Shown here: positions 8,897-17,493 of the stretch, piece after piece
How positions within the stretch are numbered: position 1 is the first letter of the stretch
Layout of the letters: each line of letters starts with the position of its first letter
Assembly: GCA_019751945.1 (NCBI GenBank)
Contig: JAIEMT010000004.1
Coordinates: 1 to 64,000, forward strand
Origin: a bacterium
Lineage (GTDB): Bacteria; Bdellovibrionota; UBA1018
Reading direction: 5' to 3'
Length of the DNA stretch: 64,000 nucleotides
Translations under genes and position numbers: made by a program
The notes under the pieces: generated by a model
Told to the model about the DNA's origin: nothing
The model's database searches: none
The model's input: only the letters and a program-made list of their open reading frames with translations

Positions 8897-9420
8897 TAGT
8901 TCACCGCCTTTCGGCCCCGGCTGCGCGCTTCTGCTTCACCATAAGAGATCAAAACAATATCTGGCAAAGTATCTCTCACTCCGTCCATCAAGGAAATCAG
9001 GTCTTGGTAAGCGACACGCGCACCCGCACCCATTTGAACCGTCTTCTCCTTGGGATACTTCTTCGCAAAGCTCTCAGTCATTTCAACGGTTGTGCGGATG
9101 ATGTTCAAACGCATGTCGTTCGGACGTCCTGCGCCGACACGCTGAGTTTGTTCGCCCGGCTTATCGCCACCCCAGATCAAAGTGATTTTGAGATCCTCTC
9201 CATCTTTCACCATCAGAATTTTGGGATTCAGGGGCGGAATCTTTGCAGCCGACGAAACGGTTGCCGTCGCCGATGGAGGCAGCGTGAGCTTGGTGTACTC
9301 CATAAAGCTCGTCGACATGAGCAAGAAGAAGATGATCACCGTCAACATATCTAGAATCGGAACGATATTCAGTTCCTTGATATGCCGACGTTGAGGTTTG
9401 GTAAAAAGCTCATCCATCAT
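8896..9420 (-). CDS. ExbD/TolR-family proton-channel subunit (AglQ/AglS-like), first copy
   Basis: A 174-residue protein. The motif LNIVPILDMLTVIIFFLLM at about 17-35 is the classical ExbD/TolR membrane helix, with the essential Asp in ILDML. The periplasmic domain ends in a TolR-like fold (YQDLISLMDGVRDTLPDIVLISYGE). It should pair with the second TolR and the TolQ encoded beside it to form an inner-membrane motor that energises the envelope components of this operon. It overlaps the stop of the TolQ gene by four bases. Confidence 0.92.
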   Translation of the reverse strand: MMDELFTKPQRRHIKELNIVPILDMLTVIIFFLLMSTSFMEYTKLTLPPSATATVSSAAKIPPLNPKILMVKDGEDLKITLIWGGDKPGEQTQRVGAGRPNDMRLNIIRTTVEMTESFAKKYPKEKTVQMGAGARVAYQDLISLMDGVRDTLPDIVLISYGEAEARSRGRKAVN

Positions 9421-10064
9421 GATTTACGAACTCGCTCCGATTGCTCGATCCAAGTGACGAGCTTTAAGCCAGCATCTTGAGCATCGCCGACAATCGCATC
9501 ACTCTTGGCCATACAAATGGTGTGAACCACCATGGCTGTGATACCCACGCCTAGACCAGCGGCAGTAGCGTACATGGCTTCTGAGATACCGACCGAGAGA
9601 AGCTTTGCTTTGGAAGCAGCATCTGCATCACCCAAAGAAGCGAAGGTTTTGATCAGACCGCTGATGGTACCCAACAATCCCAACAACGTTGCAACGTTGG
9701 CGATCAGCGCGAGATAACCGATTCTGGCTTCGCATTTATGACTGACTTCCAAGATAGCGCCGCCGAGGGCTGACTTCATGGCTTCGCGGCCGTTTTCCAT
9801 CGCCGTCAGCCCGGCTTTCATCACACCCATTTCAGGAGCGTTCGGCTGCTTGTTACAGATTTGAATCGCGTCCGTGTAGCGCTTGTTCAAAATCAGCGAC
9901 CGAATCGCATCGACTGAACCTCGCACGTTGTAGGACATGCGCATGAAGAGGGTGGCCAATCTCTCAAACGAGATGATGATCAGCACCGTTCCGGCGCCGA
10001 TAATCAAATACGACGCGAATCCACCGTGTTCCAACAATACCTGTAGACCTGTACCTGAAGCCAT
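9417..10064 (-). CDS. TolQ/ExbB/MotA-family proton-channel protein (AglR-like)
   Basis: A protein of 215 residues from the ATG at 10064. AGGA lies six bases before this ATG, whereas it directly abuts the in-frame ATG at 10070, so 10064 is the better start. Three membrane helices are visible: about 15-37, about 115-140 (YLALIANVATLLGLLGTISGL) and about 160-185 (YATAAGLGVGITAMVVHTI). The segment LGLLGTISGLIKTF is the MotA/TolQ/ExbB family signature. With the two downstream TolR-like proteins it would form a proton-driven motor. The gene follows the outer-membrane barrel gene at close spacing. Confidence 0.93.
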   Translation of the reverse strand: MASGTGLQVLLEHGGFASYLIIGAGTVLIIISFERLATLFMRMSYNVRGSVDAIRSLILNKRYTDAIQICNKQPNAPEMGVMKAGLTAMENGREAMKSALGGAILEVSHKCEARIGYLALIANVATLLGLLGTISGLIKTFASLGDADAASKAKLLSVGISEAMYATAAGLGVGITAMVVHTICMAKSDAIVGDAQDAGLKLVTWIEQSERVRKS

Positions 10065-10076
10065 GTTCATTCCTCG

Positions 10077-10775
10077 TTACATGTAAACAACTAATCCCAG
10101 TTCCGTGAGCACCATGCCCTGGAACGACTTCGTGTCTTGAACTACCGTTTGAATGTATCCGTAATCGACGCAAAATCTCAGACCGAGAGATTTGCCAATG
10201 AAGTAAGTTTTTCCGATACCGAGCGCGAACTTCAGTCCAGTCGTCGTGTCATAGGTGATGTTTGAAACGTTGAGCTTGAAGAAGGTGTCGCTACGAAGCA
10301 CCTTTCGAAGGCCTAGACTGTCCTTCCCATAAGCAGGGGCCCAGAGAAGGTCGATACCAAACTGAAACTTGGGTCGGGCTGCAGTGATCGTTAGAAAGTT
10401 TCCATCAATGAGCTGATAGGTGCTGACCTTCTGAACAATGGAGCGCGCCTGGACGACGTAGAACGGAACGATGTTCGCATAGACTTCAAAGAAGTCACTG
10501 ATAGCAATACCCGGGTTAAAGTGAATGGAATAGTTCGTATAGGGGCCGTCTGAAAAGTCAAAGGTTCCAAAAGTGGAGAACAAGAAACGCCCTGCCTTCG
10601 GCATTGCCCGTCGTTGCACGACACCCATGTCGCGAAACACGTTTGAAATTTCTTCGTCGTCGTCCGGCTTGAGAGATTTGTCGAGAGGAGCATCAGCAGC
10701 ATACGCTGTGTTCCAAAAAACGAAACCCACTGCAAGGGTCCACCACCATTGGCGGAATTTATTATTTTGCGTCAC
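10077..10775 (-). CDS. Outer-membrane beta-barrel protein, first gene of the Agl/Glt-like operon
   Basis: A 232-residue protein starting at GTG (10775). The signal peptide has a WWWTLAVGFVFW core and probable cleavage at YAAD. After a short acidic linker, the mature part alternates polar and aromatic residues as in transmembrane beta-strands (FLFSTFGTFDFSDGPYTNYS, FEVYANIVPFYVVQ, LGLRFCVDYGYIQ). The family resembles the myxobacterial outer-membrane barrels of the Glt complex (GltA, GltB and GltH type). It heads the operon and has a good promoter about seven bases upstream of the start codon. Confidence 0.8.
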   Translation of the reverse strand: MTQNNKFRQWWWTLAVGFVFWNTAYAADAPLDKSLKPDDDEEISNVFRDMGVVQRRAMPKAGRFLFSTFGTFDFSDGPYTNYSIHFNPGIAISDFFEVYANIVPFYVVQARSIVQKVSTYQLIDGNFLTITAARPKFQFGIDLLWAPAYGKDSLGLRKVLRSDTFFKLNVSNITYDTTTGLKFALGIGKTYFIGKSLGLRFCVDYGYIQTVVQDTKSFQGMVLTELGLVVYM

Positions 10776-10782
10776 TATAAAA

Positions 10783-10811
10783 ATTCTATTGATTACCCTT
10801 ACTTTTGTAAA
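10783..10811 (-). promoter_or_regulatory. Sigma70-type promoter of the Agl/Glt-like operon, near-leaderless
   Basis: On the minus strand, TTTACA (10811-10806), a 17-base spacer and TAGAAT (10788-10783). Only seven bases separate the -10 box from the GTG start at 10775, so the transcript should begin at or within a base or two of the start codon. No Shine-Dalgarno sequence is present. Confidence 0.6.
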
Positions 10812-10838
10812 GGTTGCAGAGCGAAGCCAATATTTTGA

Positions 10839-11756
10839 CTATCGGTAAGAACCGCCGGCCACTCCTCGATTTGTGTGTTCGGGAATTGCGGCTTGAGTGA
10901 AGAAATCATACGTCAGATATCGACGGTATTGTTTCTCGCTGATGTACTCCTGATAGAGCATGTCATTCAGGATTCTTTGGATACGACGACGCTTTGCGCG
11001 TGTCAAATTCTTGTTCTCAAAAATGGCGTAGTGATTTCTTTTCGGAGATGGGAGCATCAATGCCATGAAGGCCCCTTCGGCAGCATTGATCTTATCCGGC
11101 TTCTTCTTGAAATAGTGCCAAGCAGCTGCTCGCACTCCGTAAATGTCCGGACCGAACTCAGCCAAGTTCAAGTAGAGTTCGAGAATCTGATTTTTCTTCA
11201 GATGCTTTTCCATCTCCAAAGTGATGAGCACTTCTTTTACTTTTCGAGTCACCGTTTTCTCGTTGTCTAAGAAAACGTTTTTGATGACTTGCTGACTGAT
11301 GGTGCTTGCCCCGTAGGCGGCCTTCTTCTCGCGAATGTTTTCGGCCAAAGAACTAGCCATGGCGTCGTAGTTCACGCCATTGTGTTCAAAGAAAGTGGAG
11401 TCTTCACTCATCACGACCGAGAAAAGAAAATCGCGACTCACATCATCGATGTCGACCCATTTATGAGGTGTCTTCGTCTCAATTCGTGCCTGAACTCTTT
11501 TTTCTGTAATCGCCTTCACTTGCTCAAAACTCATCTTATTAAAATCTGGAAGAGAGCGAACAAAGCTGTAGGCCAAGATCCCAGCAATCACCAGAACCCC
11601 AATGACACTGAACCCCACGCCATAGACAATCGCATTGAACAATCGGATGGGGCTCATCAGCACATCCAGGAATTGTTTGCGTGCTTGAGCAAGCTGCCTG
11701 GGTGTCATCCCTTTGACCTCGACGACTTTTGCTTTACGAACAGTAGGCTTTTCCAC
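10839..11756 (-). CDS. mtgA: Monofunctional peptidoglycan glycosyltransferase (GT51)
   Basis: A 305-residue protein starting at GTG. A cytoplasmic N-terminus of about 40 residues is followed by one membrane helix (about 45-67) and a periplasmic GT51 domain. The family motifs are clear: EDSTFFEHNG with catalytic Glu at about 118, GASTISQQVIKN at about 149-160, RKVKE and ILELYLNLAEFG. There is no transpeptidase domain, so it only polymerises glycan strands from lipid II. The length is larger than the usual 230-240 residues because of N- and C-terminal extensions. It lies downstream of, and convergent with, nothing; it is followed by the Agl/Glt-like operon on the same strand after a promoter. 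Confidence 0.93.
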   Translation of the reverse strand: MEKPTVRKAKVVEVKGMTPRQLAQARKQFLDVLMSPIRLFNAIVYGVGFSVIGVLVIAGILAYSFVRSLPDFNKMSFEQVKAITEKRVQARIETKTPHKWVDIDDVSRDFLFSVVMSEDSTFFEHNGVNYDAMASSLAENIREKKAAYGASTISQQVIKNVFLDNEKTVTRKVKEVLITLEMEKHLKKNQILELYLNLAEFGPDIYGVRAAAWHYFKKKPDKINAAEGAFMALMLPSPKRNHYAIFENKNLTRAKRRRIQRILNDMLYQEYISEKQYRRYLTYDFFTQAAIPEHTNRGVAGGSYR

Positions 11757-11823
11757 CGCTCTTTCACGATCGGTGTTTTAAGGGTAAATCTTTATGCTAA
11801 AGACCTAGAAGGCGGACCCGAAA

Positions 11824-12336
11824 ATGACTCTCAAAGATTCAGATTGGCTACTAGAACCCCATTCCTTTCCGGGGTTTAAAAAGAACGAAATAATCGCCAC
11901 AGTGCGAAAGGGAGACACGGTTCATCACACCGAACACCTGCACTTTCAGATCCCCAAAAGGTACGCCCTGGTGAACGCCACAGACCCTATTGCAGAGGTC
12001 GTCAAGAGATCTCGGGTTCAGGATGGCTTCTGCTTTGTGAGCGCCATGCACATCACTGCCGGGGTTTATGTCAACGATGCGGAGTCGGGTCTTCTCAAAG
12101 ACATCTCGCGATGGATCGAGAATCTGGCTCCTTATGGGAAGGATTACCTTCACCATCAGACCGGTGAAGACAATGGCGATGCTCACCTGAAGTCGTATTT
12201 GACGAATCATTCCCTAACCGCACCCATTACAAAAGGGCGACTCGACTTCGGAACGTGGCAGCAGATTTTCTACGCCGAATTCGACGGACTGAGAAATAAA
12301 AGAATTTTAGTGAAGGTGACCGGGCTTACTTCGTGA
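11824..12336 (+). CDS. yjbQ: YjbQ/UPF0047 family protein (secondary thiamine-phosphate synthase type)
   Basis: A protein of 170 residues. The C-terminal part carries the family hallmarks HHQTGEDNGDAHLKSYL and GRLDFGTWQQIFYAEFDG, including the conserved His/Asp cluster that lines the active site. Members have weak thiamine-phosphate synthase activity and an uncertain main role. It is about 25 residues longer at the N-terminus than typical members. The start ATG lies after an AAGGCGG sequence. Its 3' end overlaps that of the convergent VWA lipoprotein gene by 11 bases. Confidence 0.88.
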   Translation: MTLKDSDWLLEPHSFPGFKKNEIIATVRKGDTVHHTEHLHFQIPKRYALVNATDPIAEVVKRSRVQDGFCFVSAMHITAGVYVNDAESGLLKDISRWIENLAPYGKDYLHHQTGEDNGDAHLKSYLTNHSLTAPITKGRLDFGTWQQIFYAEFDGLRNKRILVKVTGLTS

Positions 12337-13888
12337 AGTAATTGATCTGAACTCGAGCGCCAGGATCGTTAGCTGGAATATTAGCTAGCGCAGCGGCGTC
12401 GATCACCAAGGTGCTTGCATTGACCAAGGTAATTTGCTGAGACGGAATCGGAGTGACTGAACCGTTACTTAAAACAATCGAAGCCTTGATATTCACCAAG
12501 TCAGCCGCAGGCTTGCTCAAGGTGAATTGAGTGACAAGAACGGTCTTCGTATTCGTAACAACCGTGTCTCCGATAAACTTAAAGAGGCTGTCGTAGTTCG
12601 TTTGATTAATATCGAAAAGCTTCGAGTATTTCGCGGCGGAGTTTACAGTATCAGCGACCTGAACCGGGCGACCATTGGCTCCGTCGTTACCTAAATAAGC
12701 ATCGACCAGAGCGTTGTACTCAATACCCCAGCGCTCGTTGTCGTCACGTCTGCCATTTCTATCGAAACCGCAACGCGTATCTTTGCTGGCTTCGCAGTTA
12801 ATATTGACGATAGAAAACACACTGTAGTTCGGATCGGCAACGCCGGCTTCGTGAATACCGGTGAAGAACTTATCGAGACGCTTCTTCATCTGACCGGCCA
12901 AAAGAACAGAGGACGACTTCATGGTCGCATCATCCATTGTACGAATGGTTTCTTCAATGTGATCCAACACTGGACCACCGGCGACGCCAAGGTCGGTGCC
13001 GCCCGTGTGATCGTGTTCATCAGATACGAAAATAATTCCATTGTATTGTGGCTTCAAAACGTTCTTCGTATCGTAATGACCGAAGAAGCAGGAAGGATCT
13101 TGGACTGGATTGGTGGAGCACGCAGCGCGCTCTTCGTTATCAGCCAAGAAACGATGAACCGACTCAAACCCACGCTCGCGACCCGCACCAGCGGTACCCG
13201 GAAGCACGTTGAGTTTAAAATCTGCAATCAACTTCTGAAAGTAAGCCGCATTCGGAACTGATCCGTCAGGCGGCAGAGTTGAAAGAATAGGACGAAGTGA
13301 ACGAGTTCCTGCTGCCATCAATGCTACACGAGCGGCATCGGTCAAACTACAGGTATTGGAAATAAACGGATTCTCAAACGCATCGGCAATCGAAGGACGA
13401 ACGCCGTCATGAATACCGGGCATCAAGCGCGTGTAGCATTGACCCAGGTTGGGTCCGTATTTATCGGCGCTCGTTCCAGTGCGGCCAGCTAAATAGGTAT
13501 CTGAGGTAATGGCAGCAACCGTGAGGTCGACGCCCGCTTTAAAATATTGAGCAGCAAAATTGCTGAAACCATCGCTCAATTGTGTTTGATATTTTGCAGT
13601 GCTGCCCGAGTTGTCGACCATGAAAAGGAGCTTCACTTTTGGCGAGATGGTAAAGGAAGCAGTGGTCTGACTTCGAGGATTAAAGCTATCGCTTTGAGCT
13701 ACAAGAACCGGAATCGGATCATTACTTGGAGTAGGCGTTGGGGTGCTCGAGCCGCCAGGAATGGGGCTCGCATCTTCGAGCAAATGCGAAGGGCGCACCA
13801 GCTCGATACCGAATCGCTGTTCAGTACACGAGGAAGCCACCAGAAATGTCATGACGAATAAGCTCGCGCCTACAAGTCTCAGTTGCAT
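12326..13888 (-). CDS. VWA-domain lipoprotein
   Basis: A protein of 520 residues from the ATG at 13888, chosen because GGGGTGA lies just upstream and the sequence then starts with a lipoprotein signal (MQLRLVGASLFVMTFLVASSC, lipid cysteine at 21). A Ser/Thr/Pro-rich linker follows. The von Willebrand A domain begins at about residue 87 with VDNSGST, the DxSxS metal-ion-dependent adhesion site at Asp92. It continues to about residue 400 with SDEHDHTGG. The C-terminal 100 residues appear beta-rich. Surface VWA proteins usually bind partners through a divalent metal; the ligand here is unknown. Confidence 0.83.
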   Translation of the reverse strand: MQLRLVGASLFVMTFLVASSCTEQRFGIELVRPSHLLEDASPIPGGSSTPTPTPSNDPIPVLVAQSDSFNPRSQTTASFTISPKVKLLFMVDNSGSTAKYQTQLSDGFSNFAAQYFKAGVDLTVAAITSDTYLAGRTGTSADKYGPNLGQCYTRLMPGIHDGVRPSIADAFENPFISNTCSLTDAARVALMAAGTRSLRPILSTLPPDGSVPNAAYFQKLIADFKLNVLPGTAGAGRERGFESVHRFLADNEERAACSTNPVQDPSCFFGHYDTKNVLKPQYNGIIFVSDEHDHTGGTDLGVAGGPVLDHIEETIRTMDDATMKSSSVLLAGQMKKRLDKFFTGIHEAGVADPNYSVFSIVNINCEASKDTRCGFDRNGRRDDNERWGIEYNALVDAYLGNDGANGRPVQVADTVNSAAKYSKLFDINQTNYDSLFKFIGDTVVTNTKTVLVTQFTLSKPAADLVNIKASIVLSNGSVTPIPSQQITLVNASTLVIDAAALANIPANDPGARVQINYFTK

Positions 13889-14001
13889 ACTCACCCCAAG
13901 GCAGAGGGATGCATATTCCGTGACATTCGGCACCAAACACTGATTTATTCAATAAAATCAATGTAGTGTCCATTTTGACCCCTGTTTAAGTAGTCGATAA
14001 A

Positions 14002-14018
14002 TGTCTAAGTCTTAGACA
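14002..14018. promoter_or_regulatory. 17-base perfect palindrome, candidate MarR operator
   Basis: TGTCTAAG, a central base, then CTTAGACA. It lies just past the end of the MarR gene and about 115 bases upstream of the VWA lipoprotein start. The size and symmetry fit MarR-type operators. A weak hairpin terminator for the MarR transcript is the alternative, since TTTAT follows on the minus strand. Confidence 0.4.
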
Positions 14019-14024
14019 GTGATT

Positions 14025-14399
14025 TTAGGAGTTCTGTACAGAGACAAGGAGGTCTTTGGACCAAGAAACCATGTCCCGAGTAGAAGTATGAAGAATGTCT
14101 CTTCCCGAACGAGTGATGGAGATCGCCTTCTTGCGAGAGTCTTTTGGATCTTCAGCAACATAGATGAAGCCTTTTCGGCCCAGCCGACGCAAGGTTTGAG
14201 TGAGGGTACTGGGATGAACGCCCACAGCACTTGCCAATGAACTCGCCGAAGCAGCAGGAAGGTCGATAAGGCGTTTCAATAGGCACCACTGCACCAAGCT
14301 TAAACCCAGCTTCTTTTCAGTTTTCTTGTTCAGATTATGAATTGAGACGCCCATCTTAAAAAGCGAGAATAGTGGATCATGATCCTTTTGAGCACTCAT
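14025..14399 (-). CDS. MarR-family transcriptional regulator
   Basis: A protein of 124 residues with a winged helix-turn-helix: LSLVQWCLLKRLIDLP, then the recognition region VHPSTLTQTLRRLGRKGFI, and the wing AEDPKDSRKKAISIT, whose Asp-x-Arg pair is characteristic of the family. Dimerisation helices flank it, though the C-terminal helix is short. It starts one codon after the end of otsB, so it is probably part of the ots transcript. MarR proteins usually repress genes until a small ligand binds; the target may be the palindrome just downstream. Confidence 0.9.
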   Translation of the reverse strand: MSAQKDHDPLFSLFKMGVSIHNLNKKTEKKLGLSLVQWCLLKRLIDLPAASASSLASAVGVHPSTLTQTLRRLGRKGFIYVAEDPKDSRKKAISITRSGRDILHTSTRDMVSWSKDLLVSVQNS

Positions 14400-14402
14400 A
14401 CT

Positions 14403-15173
14403 TCAATTCCTTTTTTCTGAATTCAAACTTCGCTGGTACCGAATCAATTTTTTTAAAAGGACATTCACCTCAGATTGCCTCTTTATGAAATAGCGCGCGT
14501 GAGAGCTCTTTTTCTTTCCCACCCTCACCGACATCACACGACTGTCGGCCACACTGAAAACGTCCTCATCAGTATCGTCATCCCCAATGTAAAAAACATG
14601 CTTCATCCCAATTTTCTGCATGAGTTCGAGGACGGCGATTCCCTTGTGAGGAGCTCCTGCCGGTAAAAGATTGAAAACAGACTTGCCTCGAATTACCCGA
14701 GGGGCGGGTTGAAGTTGAGCAATCACTTGCTCGATAAATTCCCGAGATTTCTTTTTTTTCCGAGAGCGCCGATAGTGAACGGAAAGAGAATAAACCTTAT
14801 CTTCAATCTCCACACCCGTGTCGAACCTCACCCCATTCAGCGCTTTTTTCCATTTGTCACACGCACTCTTAGCTGACGCCAATGCATCGTTAGTCGCATC
14901 GAGTCCTTCCAGACCGTGATTCCCTACGAGGTAAGGCGGCTGGAAACTCAATCGCTCACGAAGATCATGAATGCTTCGACCTGAAACCACGGCCACAGGG
15001 ACGAGCCCGGCAAGTTCCTTCAGTAAGTCGTCTGTTTTAGAAGAGACCTTTGCCTCGCCGGGCATTCGAACAATTCTCGACAAGGTTCCATCGAAGTCAA
15101 AAGCATAGAGAGTTTGAGTGAACGAGAGAGATTCCAAAATCATTAGGCTACTGGTCGAAAACAGTGGATTCAT
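14403..15173 (-). CDS. otsB: Trehalose-6-phosphate phosphatase
   Basis: A protein of 256 residues of the HAD superfamily. Motif I is FDFDGTLS (nucleophile Asp at about 25), motif II VVSGRS, then NHGLEG. The acidic motif GDDDTDEDVF near residue 195 completes the magnesium site. It removes phosphate from trehalose-6-phosphate made by OtsA. Its ATG overlaps the TGA of otsA (ATGA), so the two are translated together. Confidence 0.94.
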   Translation of the reverse strand: MNPLFSTSSLMILESLSFTQTLYAFDFDGTLSRIVRMPGEAKVSSKTDDLLKELAGLVPVAVVSGRSIHDLRERLSFQPPYLVGNHGLEGLDATNDALASAKSACDKWKKALNGVRFDTGVEIEDKVYSLSVHYRRSRKKKKSREFIEQVIAQLQPAPRVIRGKSVFNLLPAGAPHKGIAVLELMQKIGMKHVFYIGDDDTDEDVFSVADSRVMSVRVGKKKSSHARYFIKRQSEVNVLLKKLIRYQRSLNSEKRN

Positions 15174-17413
15174 TGTTGAAGCTGCATTTTATCTAAATCA
15201 GTTTTTCCAATTCTAGCAAAAAGACGCGTTCGATGACGAATCCTCCCCGCGTCTAAAAGCATTCGACCCGCCCAGCGAAAGACATTGAACTCCTGAATCA
15301 ACGCCCGCATGCTGCGCATTCTGCTGCGCTGCTCGGTTTTGGGCATCTCTAAAGCGATATGCAACGCGGCAGCCGATTGATCAATGTTGTAAGGGTTCAC
15401 AATCAGGGCCTCCGGCAACTCTCGAGACGCTCCGGTGAACTGACTCAGAATCAGAACACCTTGCTCATCGTCGCGGGATGCCACGAATTCCTTCGCCACC
15501 AAATTCATTCCATCGTGCAAACTACTGACGAAACAAAGGTCGGCGCCGCGGTAATACTCATAGACCTGATGCGGTTCGCAATGCTCCACCTTTAAAACAA
15601 TCGGCTCATATCCCTCTTGCCGAAACCGATTGTTGATTCGAACAGCCAAGGCCCGCACATCGGATTCAAAGTGCTGGTATTGATCGATAGCCGTGCGCGT
15701 GGGGGAGGCCACCTGTATGAAGGTAAAGCGACCGATCCACTGAGGTTCCAATTCCAGAAGACGTTCGACAGCCAGAAACCTTTCCAAAATTCCTTTCGTG
15801 TAATCCAAACGATCTACACCGACCCCCACCAACCGATCTTCCGGAAGCCCGTGGTTCTGACGAACCCGAGTGCGACATTCCAAAACAGAGCGCTGAGTCT
15901 TCAGCCACTTCACGGGATATTCGATAGAAATCGGATAGCGATTCACCACTGTCAGATTTCCCTGATAAGAAACCGTGGAAGTTTCGCGTTCCACTCGGCT
16001 TTCCATAAAACGATCCACAGCATCCATAAAATTATTGCAATGAAAGCGGGTATGAAAACCCAAGATCGTGCTTCCAAGAAGCCCATCTAAAATCTGTTCA
16101 CGCCAGGGACAGATTCCAAAAACTTCCGGGTTTGGAAAAGGAATGTGCCAAAACGTAATGACAGTGGCCTTGGGCAACCGTTCGCGAATCATTTTGGGAA
16201 GCAGGGCGAAGTGGTAGTCCTGCACGAGAATGACGGGGTCCGATGTTTTTGCCTCTTGAACAACCGTGTCTGCAAATTTTTCGTTTACCGCTACATACTG
16301 ATTCCAATCCTGAGACCGAAAAACGGGACGGACGTGCGCGATGTGGCAAAGTGCCCAAATTCCTTCGTTTGCAAAACCGTAGTAGTAACCCGCTTCTTCT
16401 TCAGGAGTCAGCCAGACTCGACGAATTCGATAGGACGGATTTTCTGGTGGAACCATGACGTGATCGTGCTCATCCACCACCTCTCGATCCGCACTTCCGC
16501 TTCCGTGTGCAATCCATGTTCCGGAACATGCGCGCATCACAGGCTCTAATGCAGTGACAACGCCACTTGCTGGAAACTGGGTTTCGACCTTGCCATCTTT
16601 TTTATTGTGAATGTAGGGTTCCCGATTGGAAACGATGAGAACCTCATCCCCCCGGAGGTCATTCTTCAGAATGTCTTTTAAAACGCGGGGACTCCAGCTG
16701 ATCTGACTTTCATCCCGAAAGCGGCGGTCTGTTTCTAAATCTCGAACGAGCGCCCGTAAATCTTTGACAATCGGACGAAGCTCTGGCGAAACCGCCATCG
16801 AGAAAGATCGAAGAATACCTTCTCCTCGTAAAATAGATCGAAGGCCGTTCACCCAACCCTTCCAGCTCAGCTGCGCCACGACGACTGTAATGAGAGCAAT
16901 CACTATGGCAAGCGCAATGAAGAAGTAAACCAGGTAGCCCTTCGTTTCAGAACTTCTTCTCTGAATAAAACTCAAGTCGTGCATGAGCACGAGCTGACCA
17001 TACGTCTTCCCCGCGTCGGCAACATTTTGATAGGCTAAATGCAAAGGACCTTGTGGGAGCTGAAGCACGCGCGTATGCGACTCTCCCTGTGACTGAGGTT
17101 CACAACTCACGCTGCTTGGAAAAGTATCTGTCTTATAAAGGAGATCGCCCTTGGTATCGCAAAAACCGATTGCGTACAGGCGCTCATCTTGAATCGCGCG
17201 ACTAAAAAGTTTTTGAATTTTTGGACCAAACCCAGGAGTTTTTCGAGCATCCGTCAAGGAATCCTGCATGGTTGTAGTGATGAGCTTGGCTCGAATATCG
17301 ATATCTCGAACAAACCACTTGAACATCAGGCTATCCACCAAAGGAACCAGCCCATAAGTAATCAGACCCAGCACCGCCAAAAGCGGAATAATAAAGCGCA
17401 AAGAGAGTCTCAT
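15170..17413 (-). CDS. otsA: Trehalose-6-phosphate synthase with N-terminal membrane sensor-like region
   Basis: A 747-residue protein, against about 470 for normal OtsA. A membrane helix (about 8-28), a domain of about 130 residues predicted to be periplasmic, a second helix (about 160-183) and a linker precede the enzyme. The GT20 catalytic part begins near residue 260 with VLIVSNREPY and holds FWHIPFPNPE, GFHTRFHCNNF, GVDRLDYTKGI and the nucleotide-sugar region FVSSLHDGMNLVAKEFVA. It joins glucose from a nucleotide sugar to glucose-6-phosphate. The N-terminal layout (two helices around an extracytoplasmic domain) is that of sensor kinases, suggesting that synthesis answers an external signal, for example osmotic stress. 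Divergent from the GH15 gene. Confidence 0.9.
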   Translation of the reverse strand: MRLSLRFIIPLLAVLGLITYGLVPLVDSLMFKWFVRDIDIRAKLITTTMQDSLTDARKTPGFGPKIQKLFSRAIQDERLYAIGFCDTKGDLLYKTDTFPSSVSCEPQSQGESHTRVLQLPQGPLHLAYQNVADAGKTYGQLVLMHDLSFIQRRSSETKGYLVYFFIALAIVIALITVVVAQLSWKGWVNGLRSILRGEGILRSFSMAVSPELRPIVKDLRALVRDLETDRRFRDESQISWSPRVLKDILKNDLRGDEVLIVSNREPYIHNKKDGKVETQFPASGVVTALEPVMRACSGTWIAHGSGSADREVVDEHDHVMVPPENPSYRIRRVWLTPEEEAGYYYGFANEGIWALCHIAHVRPVFRSQDWNQYVAVNEKFADTVVQEAKTSDPVILVQDYHFALLPKMIRERLPKATVITFWHIPFPNPEVFGICPWREQILDGLLGSTILGFHTRFHCNNFMDAVDRFMESRVERETSTVSYQGNLTVVNRYPISIEYPVKWLKTQRSVLECRTRVRQNHGLPEDRLVGVGVDRLDYTKGILERFLAVERLLELEPQWIGRFTFIQVASPTRTAIDQYQHFESDVRALAVRINNRFRQEGYEPIVLKVEHCEPHQVYEYYRGADLCFVSSLHDGMNLVAKEFVASRDDEQGVLILSQFTGASRELPEALIVNPYNIDQSAAALHIALEMPKTEQRSRMRSMRALIQEFNVFRWAGRMLLDAGRIRHRTRLFARIGKTDLDKMQLQQ

Positions 17414-17426
17414 CGTGTTTGCAGAG

Positions 17427-17455
17427 TTTACTTTGATATAAAATAAAAATATACT
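17427..17455 (+). promoter_or_regulatory. Promoter of the GH15 gene
   Basis: TTTACT (17427-17432), a 17-base spacer and TATACT (17450-17455), in an AT-rich divergent region between otsA and the GH15 gene. The transcript would start near 17462, leaving a leader of about 32 bases that contains AGGAGA at 17483-17488. Confidence 0.55.
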
Positions 17456-17493
17456 TGAAACTCCGAATCGACGACTTTTTGAGGAGAAAAAGC

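Noticed and set aside
17455-17493. Longer TTG start of the GH15 gene
   Set aside because: It overlaps the -10 box of the best promoter, while GTG at 17494 has AGGAGA at good spacing and matches the usual family start.
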